From: Chromera velia
Lineage: Eukaryota > Sar > Chromeraceae
Assembly: GCA_018398765.1 (NCBI GenBank)
Contig: JAHBMJ010000149.1
Span: 25,001-45,000 of the forward strand
DNA length: 20,000 nucleotides
Direction of reading: 5' to 3'
Positions within the stretch are counted from its first letter, which is position 1. Each line of letters starts with the position of its first letter. Below, one piece after another: positions 1 through 10,200 of the stretch. The translations under genes were made by a program, and so were the position numbers. Below the pieces are notes generated by a model, which made no database searches, was not told the origin of the DNA, and saw only the letters and a program-made list of their open reading frames with translations.

Positions 1-632
1 TACTGAACGAATCACGGCCGGGCGCGGTCTCTCACAGTTTGTTTTTGTGCCAGACCGCGCGCGCGTTGTGTTGTTCACTTTGTGTGCAACACTGTATTGC
101 AAAAAAGCAATTGAATTTTCTCACGCATAATAATTAATTCATATATACGTATACATGCATGTACGTATACGCATATACTATTACGTGCATGCATGAAACA
201 CATGGTGCATACCACACTTGTATTGATGATGTACACAATGATCGCAGGATAGAACGTTGAGTCCTTGTGCATGAAAAGTATTGTGCTTGAGTTCTCGGTG
301 ACAGAAGACTTCACCGCCCCCTCATTTTACATGTAGTTCTCAATCGATCGAATTTGAATCGCTTGGTCCCATGCATTAGAAGGTCTTTGAATCTTCCACA
401 AAGAGAGACTGCATGCAACACCCGTTCACTAGTAAAAAGAAGTTTTGAATCCTTGATGTGCTTACTTCGACTACCATTTCAATTTTGCCGAGGCAGTCTT
501 GACCTACCGTAGAATCGACACTTTGCTGGCCTCACCGTCAACCCGAAACTCATCTCGCAGGTCATCAGAAAAAAAAACTCACCACTTTACAGCAGTGAAA
601 GATTATCTTCAGTCTGACCGTGAACTACCACA
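1..632. other. 5' flank of the receptor gene, no gene seen
   Basis: There is no supported coding sequence here. Positions 130-215 are AT-rich with alternating purine-pyrimidine runs (tacgtatac, atgcatg). No clear TATA box or initiator can be placed. The promoter and 5' UTR of the downstream gene presumably lie in this stretch, which is inference. The bases just before the start codon (ccacaATG) give an acceptable eukaryotic start context. Confidence 0.5.
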
Positions 633-1091
633 ATGAAATCTTCAGTTCCGATGGATCTGCTTTTCCGTCTGTCTATGGTCTTTCTCTCCCTTTCTTTCCT
701 TGGAGGACTGATGAGGACAGATGCTTACCTGCTGCCCCTACACGACACATTCTATTTCTCCCGAACAGTCACCACACCTGGATCGTACCCCGACTTCAAG
801 ATTGGGTTCGTCTGCCCCCTTACCGGGTCACGATCCACGATCGGACAGAAGATGTACAGAGGGCTGCTGCTCTGGGTGGACTATGTGAACAACAGCGAAC
901 AGAAACTGGTGGTCAACGAAAACAACTACTACACAGTCTCTCCCATCTACTCAGACAGCACATCGGACACCACGACTGCGCAAACTGTGACAAACACCAT
1001 GATAGGCACCAATAAGGTGAACGTGGTTGTTTCCTGTGCGGCTGAAGAAGTGACTAACGTTGCAACTGAAGCCTCTGGGTCAAGTATTGTG
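633..1091 (+). CDS. Exon 1: signal peptide and start of ligand-binding lobe
   Basis: Starts at ATG 633 and encodes residues 1-153. The hydrophobic stretch LFRLSMVFLSLSFLGGL fits a signal peptide, followed by the first beta-alpha unit of the binding-protein fold (FKIGFVCPLTG, then a helix with GLLLWVDYVNN). The frame runs into TAG at 1098, so the exon must end before it. I place the donor at 1092 (GTCAGT, phase 0). A GT at 1089 is in the same phase and would shorten the product by one residue. Confidence 0.85.
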
Positions 1092-1168
1092 GTCAGTTAG
1101 AAAACGAACTCTGCGAAGAGTTGGGTCCTGTCGATATACGTGTTCACTCAATAGACTCGTGCGCGTAT

Positions 1169-1200
<32 letters not shown>

Positions 1201-4200
1201 TCGCCGATTTTTCAAAAAGAGGGGGTGGAGATCACAGCCGTGCATAAATGAATTCCAACTGTCTGATTTGTTCCCCTTACCTCACACATTTCATTTCACA
1301 GATGCTGTTCAATTGTACTGAAAGTGACAGGCGAGTACAAAAAGTGGTGCTCGTCCCTTAATTGTCTACAAAATATGCGGGTCCCCTTAAATCCTCATAG
1401 AATGGTAGTTTCGCTGCGGGGTTTTCACCCTTTTTGAATGCTTGCTTCTCTTCTCCACTGCCGGTCTGCAGAGTATGCACATTCTCGGGTCTTCCGACAG
1501 TTCTCTCTGGAGCTCATCATCCAACACGTTCGCCTTTGGGGCCTCCCCACCGAACCTGGACACATTCCACTCGCTGCTCACAGACGCCCAGACGCAGGGA
1601 TACTCCAAACTTGCACTCTTGTACGCGTCTGACAAAACATCCTCAACAGACCTGTGCACAAATGCGAAGGAGTTTGCCGAATGGAGTCTGAGCATGACCA
1701 CAGCTGCCACAGGGACCTATACGGGAACATCCTACTCTACCTCGACATCTGCCTCTGCGATCTCGTCTCTCCTGCAGTCCGCCCAGTCCAACTCTGCAGA
1801 GATTCTTCTGGTCTGCAACAGCGATGATGCTGCAGGGGCAGACAGCGTGGACATCGTCAACGCGATGCAGACGTTGGGATACGATTTCAAAGCAGTGGCC
1901 TTTGTCAGTCGCACATTGTTTCTTGGTGGGAGGGGGTTACGAATAAGTGAAAAATGAAACAGAGACAGACCAAATGCACATACTGAGGGAGGACCGTGTG
2001 TCTTGATTCCTTGCACCCTCTCCTGCCGCTCTCTTTCTGTCAAAGAATATCGCTCTCCCCACATGCACCGTCCTTTTTGTTCATACATACTCCACTACAG
2101 TCTTTTGAAATTCTCTCGCTTGAGCCGCACATCTCATCTTTTGCTTCATCGGGTCTTTCATCCATTAAATGAATTTCTCCAGACGCAGGCACGCATTGGA
2201 TTTCCTAAACGCAGAAGACTCCTGATGGATGTTCTCGTAGGATAAGTTTCTGTCTGTATACAATTTCTCTGGCTGTGTTTTTCCTGCAGGCCTACAACAC
2301 CGTTTCGTTTCCTCTGACGTCCTCCGTGTCCAATTCGACGGCTGCCAGTGCGATTGCCGCCACCAGGTGGGATCCTCTCAGCAGGGGAAGCTTCGACTTT
2401 GTCTTCGGGAGCTCCAGTGGGTTCGTGACGGCATTCAAAAACATGTCAGTCAGTCAAATAGCCAAAGAGGCTTTTTAGTGGAATGGATGCGTTGGTTGAT
2501 AGAGGGTTGGATGCATGAATGGATGGGTGGACAGGAACGTGGGTGGGTAGGTAAGCGGAGGTTGCATGCTGAATGCTCAGCTTGCCTGCTGGAATTCCGG
2601 CTGTTGCATTCCTTGTCTGTTTATGCAAAGACTGCACGTGCCTACTATTCTCTTTTGCCTTCCTTGTGTTCCCGATTCCTGACATCCTTCCCTCCCTCCT
2701 TCCTTCCTCCCTTCAGGTACGGCACCGACCCGGATGAGTATGAAGCAGCAGCAGTAGGTGCGATGAACGCTCTGATGTTTGGACTTTTTAAGACGACCTC
2801 TTGGGACACCACAACCGACGAGAGCACTCGAAACTTCGCATCGAATTCCGCTCTCCTCGTGACGTCACTGGGATCGATGCGAGAGGCCTCGTTTTACGGC
2901 ACTTTGGCATTTGGACGGGACGGGGTCAATAACGGTCGTACTTACTGGCACCTTCAACAGTATGCACTTGACGGCACACGCACTACTGTACTTCCTGAGG
3001 AGGCCGCTCCTTCAGGCATTTCTCCCTCATTTCCCGCAATCTCTTGGGAAGCAAGGACAGGACAAGGGTGCTATCCGGGCACCTATTTCAATGGCACGTC
3101 ATGTGTCAATTGTCCTGCTCATCAATACTCCAACTCCTATGGAGCAACGGCCTGCTCTGACTGCCCTGTTGGCCAAGAGCAGGCATCAGAGGGTCAAACT
3201 TCCTGTAAAGAGTGCCAGAAGGGCTTTGTGAAAGGGAGTGCTTCGGGCAGTGCCTGTTCGTCATGTGGGGCTGGAACTTTCAGCCAGACTACGGGGGCGG
3301 CCTCATGCTCGTCCTGTCCCGCTGGAAGCTATCAGCCCGACGTCGGAGCAACAAACTGCATTCCTTGTCCAGCAGGTCGGCTTGCAAGCAGTTCAAGAAA
3401 GACAAAGAGAGACAATCTAGACCGTCTGGGGGGTTCTTTTGTGCAACATGCAGAGAAAATCTTTCTTGGAGTTTCTTGCTGAGCGTTTTTTTTCGATACC
3501 TGCGTTTCCCCACGCCACTCTTGTAAGCTGTGTCTTCGTGTTAATTCGTTTTGGATCCTTGTGAGAACAGCGCGGGGGGAGACCGACTCTGTCTCTGCGA
3601 TCTTTCTCTGTCGTTGTTCTCATTTTGCATTTCCGTTCTTTCCTTTTGCAGGAAGAGCACAGAGCGAAACCGGCCAATCGTTCTGTGCCCAGTGTGCGGA
3701 CGGGTTCTTTGCCTCAGGAGAGGGGAGCGTGTCGTGTTTTGAGTGCCCAAGGGGGGCGTCTTGCAGGTAGAGAGAGACCGACAGCTGAATTCCACATAAA
3801 TCAAAGATAGACAGATGAGTGCCTTCTTACACTATAATGACATGTGGACTCATATGCCTCATTTCGCTGACCAATCTGCGAGAAAAGCCAAGACAAGAAG
3901 AAGAGCCCTGCTGTAGATCTGTTTTTTATTTATCATACCTTCGGCAAATAAATAACCGTACAAAGCTGACGGACCGGTTTTGTCTTCTTGATTTATTTTT
4001 TGAATTCCGGACGGACAGTCGAGAAGCAAACTAGAACCCTGAACACACTTCAAAGAGAGGGAGCGAGACAAAGGGGGAGGGAGAAAGACAGATGTAGGAA
4101 AAGAATCGCAAGAGTCTCAAAGAGTAGCCAAGATAGATAGAACGACTCATGACCTCTTTCTCTGGCCCTGTATCTTTCTGCCCCGCTTTGCGACTCCTCT

Positions 4201-7135
4201 GCAGCAACGCTACTGAGCAAGTGACTCCTGTCGCCACGCAAGGTTACTACATGATTTTGGGTCTGAAGGCCGACGAGTTCACAGTACCGAATGTAACGGA
4301 AAGAAGGAGAAGAAGGAGGATGGACGCCATAGAGGCCAGACGAATGGATTCCACCGAGGCCTCGATTGCAGGGGGGGAGGGTGTGTCGTATCTGTTCAGA
4401 TGTTCTCGACCTGATGATTGTGTGGGAGCGAATCAATGCATTGACGGTGCGAACTCCAATTCTCTTCTCTGTCGTCGGTGTGTGTCGACGTCTTTTCGAA
4501 CGTCAGCCATCACTCCCTGCAGAGCCTGTCCTCCTATCTGGGGTGTGGCACTTCAACTGCTCGGCTGTCTGTTGGTCATGGCCTTTCTTGTCTGGCTTTT
4601 GACCTCTCTCTCAAGAGTTCTGTTTCTCGCCACAGGACCCACAACACTCAGCGCCATGTCGCCCTTCAGAGACGCACAGTGGGTGAAGCCCAAATGGTCT
4701 CTCGAACACGGAAGGGGGTGGGAGGAAGCGGGGGATGGGAGCGGGGTAGATAACGACGAAGGCCTGTACGCATATGACTTTCTCTTGGCTTCACAGCACC
4801 CTGTGCTTCTGCCAAGTCTCCGTGTGTTGGTGAATTGGTGGGAGATGACAACGGTGGCGATGGCGGTTCTCGCAGAGGTCGCTCTGCAGAGCACAGATGC
4901 GGCTGTGCAGGTGGAAGCCGCCACACGCTCGTTCATCTACGGGTTTGCAGAGTTTCTTGTCCTCCTGAACCCTTTTCGGGTCGGTTGGGTGATACATCCA
5001 TCAATACGGATCTCCTTTATTCTGATATTCTCCCTCGATGTGTTCCTTACAGGAACTCTGAGAGATGCACACACAGATATCTTTGCAAGGGATGGATGAA
5101 CGGTTTTTGAGGCCGCAAGTAGCCAATCTTCTTGTTTTTCGCATGTGTCCGCACGATGCAATCAGTACTGAAGATCACCCCGCTTATCAATGTTGCAGTC
5201 GGTGGTTGTGGATTGTCCCCTCAATTGGTTTTACATTGGAAGTGGTCTGGAAGGTTTCTTTTCTTCTTTCGTTTTCTTGTATTGTAGCTTCCTTGTGTTC
5301 TCCTCATTCCCAGCGTCCTATGTGTCTCTCAGGGTTCACTGTGTTTGAAGGTCGAATGGGTTGAAATCAATGCCACATGACATCATTGATTTTCCCACAT
5401 TTCTCTTCTCCCCTTCCCTTTGGTCTCTCCTTCCACGTGCAGACAGTTTTCCTTCTTGACTGTCTGATTGGGGATGGATCCGCGTATCCCCCCTCCTTCA
5501 TATACACGGTGATGGCAACCTGCGTCCCCGCAGTCATCGCAGCGGTCTGCTGGGCCTTCCTGTTCGTTTCATGGAGGAAAAGTGCGAAGAGTGACAGGAC
5601 AGAAAAATTACCGAAAGTTCGCATGGTGAAGCAAAAAGGCGCAGGAGGGGCACTACAAAAGGCCCCAGGCGCAGGAAGCCGTAGGAGCCCCGGCCATCAA
5701 AGAGGCAGATCCGCGCCTGCACCCGCACAGAAGGAAGAAGAGATAGAAGAGATTCCAGTCTACGCAGACCCCTACACACTCACACAACTCCCACCCGGCC
5801 CTCCTCCCGGCAGTGCGCAGAACATGTCACGCAGCATGTTCAGCGGACACAACACTGCACAGAGCCTTGCAGACCGTCTGAAAAGCAACGCCGCATTCCA
5901 ACGAGACAAGGCGGATCCCCGTGCCAGTCAGGGAGGGGCAGAAGAAGACATGCCGAGGTTGTTCTCCCCCCCTCCCCTCACACAGACACAGGCAGGAATC
6001 CGACCCTCCTCTCCAGGCACCCTCATGAGACGGAGGTCCCTCGTTGCTGCTGCTGCCGGGGACACCAACAAGACCGAGGCAGACCGTCACATATCCGGCA
6101 AGACGTCCCGACATTTCTGCGCATTCTGTGTGGTCCTGTTCTACCTATGTCAGTCAGCCAGTTGAACCAGGAACCAATGATTGTGCTGCACCGAAGACCC
6201 ATCTGTTATTCTTATCGTATGGATATTCTTCTGACCTGCGCTAAAGTTTGAGTACGTGTGTGGGTGTGTTGGACCTCAGCATCTGATGTCTTGGAATTAC
6301 ATTCCATGATTTTCTCCACATGCTTGAAGTATGACAGAATGTCTGTCCACACACACACGCACACACACACACACACACACACACTTGCAGCAGCACACAG
6401 AAGGTGCACCTGGACATCTCGTGCTACGTCTGTGTGCATATTGAAGCACGTTGACATGTATGCCTGCGAAGATGTATGTGTCCATCCCTCCTGATGCACA
6501 AATGCAGGGCACCCGAGCCTTGTCAGCTACCTCTTTGAAGTCCAGCAATGCGAATTTCTGGATGCCTGGCGGCTCCGGAGCTTCCCTGCTGTGATCTGCT
6601 ACGAGAATTCTGTGGGAGAGGATGGGAGGAGATACGACCACTTTGGCATCAGAGCAGGCAGCATTGTGGGGTTGACGCTGTGGGGGTTTTTGCTTCCGGT
6701 CTCCCTTGGGACAGTTCTTTACTTTTGGGGTCAGAGGAGGGAGTTTCGGTTTTCCAAGGACTTCCTGGGCGTCTTCTCGTTCTTCACAGGTCTGTCAGTC
6801 AGCTGACGTTAGATGTGAATGGAGAACCGTCGTTTTCCCTTTTATTAATGTACGTTTTTGAGACAGTCTGTGAAGGAGCGGGGGCGTTTTAGAAGAAGAA
6901 ACACTAAAGACAGGTGTGGGTGTGGAAGGAGGGGGGTCAGCCGAACCATGCAATTCTCTTTTCCGTTCCCACGCCTTATGTCCACGGATTTACGAGGCCG
7001 TCCCGTGCGCTGGTGCCTCCACCTCGCATCACACGTTCTTTGCTTCTACAGAAACACGCGACCGCTTTTACTTGACCTCATCGTGTGCCTCTATCTGTGT
7101 CTATCGTGTGCCTCTATCTGTGTCTATCTGTTCCC

Positions 7136-7175
<40 letters not shown>

Positions 7176-7198
7176 CCGTGTGTGTGTGTGTCTGCGTA

Positions 7199-7248
<50 letters not shown>

Positions 7249-10200
7249 CAGTGGGATACAGAGCTCAGACACTCGGCTGGGAGGCCTGGGTGATGGTCCG
7301 CAGGGCCGCTCTCCTCTGTATGCCCGTGTGGTCAGTCAGTCAGTCAATCTGCACTCACGCCTGTCCGTCTGTGTGTGCGTGCGTCAATCCGCAATACTTC
7401 TGAGAAGAGGAAGCAGTACGTCTTTCTCAGGAGTTTTTGAGTACCTCTAGGACGTCCCCTTTTTTGTTTTTTCCTCCCATCCGCCCTCTCGCTCTTCCCG
7501 AGGGCCAACGCTTCCATTCTAATGTCGTTGCTTGTGCATTGATCCTTTTGTTTCTTGTACCATCTTTAGAGTTCCCACTCAGACTGACGATTAAGAAGAC
7601 TGTCGATTGACAGAAGAGGCTCTCTTAGTCTTCTGTACAGATATCGGGCAACCTTCTGTATTATCCCTGTACATCCTTCTTTTCATCTCATAAACTCACG
7701 CTTGCAGGTTGGGCATCTCCACTCGTTTGAATCTCTACGTCCTTCTCTCGGCCCTTTTCCTGGTCGTGCACCTGATATGGAGACCCCACACTCTGGCCTT
7801 CAACAGGATGGCGGGGTTCCTCGAGGCTGTCTCCCTCGGTTCTGTCTTCCTCACCTTCCTCACTGCTAGATTCATCCACGTGCTCTTCCTCAATAGCGAC
7901 CCAGTGTTTCATCAGACACTCGCCCTGAGCCCCCTAGAGAGATATGCCTATCAAGACGCGACAACAAAGGTCTTTGTGGCAATCCTCTGTGCAGTCGCAC
8001 TCGGGGTGCAGTTCTATTTTGGTCTCATGCTCTTGTACACAGCAGTTGTGTGCAACGATCGCAGTGTGGCGATACGCACGAACTCGAAGATTTTGAAGAA
8101 CAAGAGAGTGAGGGCGGTAGTCGAGAGAACTTTCCCCCCGAATAATTTGGTGTTTTTGAATCCCGACGGGTCTCTGGACATCCATAGGCTCTCTGCTCAA
8201 GAAAGAAAGTTCCTGTCTGCCGTGCTCGGGCAGATGCTCCAAGAAGCCATGGACGTCTCAGAGAAACAAGGAATCAAAACGAAAAACCAAAGACGGGTCA
8301 GACACTCTCGTCGCGAGACGAGTGAACAGGGGGGGGATCTCCAGTCATCAGGGAGATTGGGGGGCACTTGGGGAGGGGGGATGAGAAAGAAAAAGGCGAC
8401 AAATTTGGCAGCAGTAGAGACGTTGCACTGGATGATGCGTCCTGATTTTGCTTCTGATTTGGAGCATGAGAAGAAGAAGAGGGAGAGGGAGGATGAGGAG
8501 ACAAGATTCATGCAGGCACGAAGAGCCTCTCTTGCAGCCCCTCCTGATATCCTCAAGGGGACATTGGGTGTATCAGGGTTTGATGAAAAGAACAGAGAGG
8601 TCCTCTCTCAAGAGCAAGCCGTCAAAGCGCGTCGCACCTTTTATTTGGAAGTCGTCAGAGAAGCGATCGAATTTGCTTTCGAAGAAAAGCAACGATGTTT
8701 CTTTGCCCTTCTCTCTGGAACTGAGTTCCGAGACCCTTCCCATTTCCTCACACTCACGCGTTGGATGAAGCAGAGAGCCTTGAAAAAACGATCCTTTCAC
8801 TTCAATGATGATGACGAGGCAGACCGAAATGCAGCGTTTGTGGCAGCCAACCCATGGACTGTCACAAGCCCATTCGATGCCGAGTATGAGAAGTTGAGGG
8901 GGTCAGAAGAGGGAACAAGATTGGCTGAAAGGCGTGTGGCTTTGAGGGGAAAGCTGACAATTGGATGTACAGTGGAGGAAATTGAATTTGCCCTCAGAGC
9001 CCAAGAACCCCGTCTACGTCATCTCCTCGCGACTCTCGGCATTCTCGCCAGAGGCCCAGAGGATATGTTCCCTCTTCACAACACCCAGCCAAGCAGGGGG
9101 GGAACCAGGGGGTTCAGATCGATGACAAATCTTACAGAGAGTAGAAGAGGCCTGGAGAAAGAAAAAACGCGAATGCTGATGGAATCGTTCTCCCAGTTCC
9201 CCCCCCCCGAGGCTGTAGGTCTTGCGGGTGCCAACAGAAGAGGGTCTATGACCAAGTCCATATTCGAACAAACGGCAGGCCCCCTCCCTGATGAGGGCAC
9301 AGAACCAGACGACAACATCCAACCCGTCGCTGCCACCACAGCAGCCGCTCGTTCCATGCGTGAGGTTGCAACCCCCGCATCCTCCCTACCCCCCGAACAA
9401 GCCGACCTAGACACATTCCAAGGATTCCCTCCGACAACACACCCCCCACCAGATGACCCCTTCCCTCCAGCCCCCCCCGAGGCACCAGGCCCCAACGACT
9501 CCGGTGCGTTCTTTGCCGATGAAGGTGAGAGAGGTGCATTCCAGTCGGTGGGGATGCATGAACGCGCCCTCAGTCTCAGTTTGAGTGCCTCTGGAGTCAG
9601 CTCCCTGCCCTACACCCGAGAGATGTCCGAACTCAGCAGAACTCACTCAAGAGAAGAACCCCCCGACGGACCTGCACCCCCCGCACCCGGGGTCTCTGTC
9701 AAATATTCCATCCCGGAGGCCCATATCCTCTCTCTGTCCCCCTCGGGCTCCCGCAAGGTGTCAATGCTGCCGGTAGAGACCCGACACCATGAGGAAATGG
9801 GGGAGGAGACACTCCCTCCAGGAGCTGTGCCGCTCTCTGAGGAGAAATGCCCCCCACTGCCTTGTCACTTCATTCGTTCCGACCCGAAGAGCCGTCTCCC
9901 CCCCATAGTCGAGGAAGGGCGAGTGGAGGCACTCGCAACGGAGACCCCCCTTCCTGTTGGAGGCACCCGTCTCCTCCCTCCACCCGGTTCTTCCCAGTCT
10001 CGTCTGAACGTCCCAAGAGGCAAAACAATAAACCCGAGTCAACGTGCAGCGCAGAAGGAGAGTGCAGGTCCAAAGCGGCCACCTGCAGCTCCCCTGTCGA
10101 GCACTGTGCAACAATCCCAAACGTCACGTATCCAGCATCCTCGACCACGAGACAGAAATGCAAGTGAACGTCTCCCAAGTAACGAAGGACCCTCAAAAGA

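Noticed and set aside
160..215. Z-DNA-like alternating tract in the 5' flank
   Set aside because: Only short alternating runs, with nothing linking them to the gene's start.
620..1015. 131-residue + frame overlapping exon 1
   Set aside because: It is out of frame with exon 1, lacks domain character and is a shadow of the receptor frame.
6212..6499. Minus-strand frame over the CA repeat
   Set aside because: It is mostly translated dinucleotide repeat in an intron.
6858..7450. Cys-Val-rich frames over the TG repeat
   Set aside because: They are translated TG repeat. Only the part from 7252 to 7330 is kept, as exon 10.
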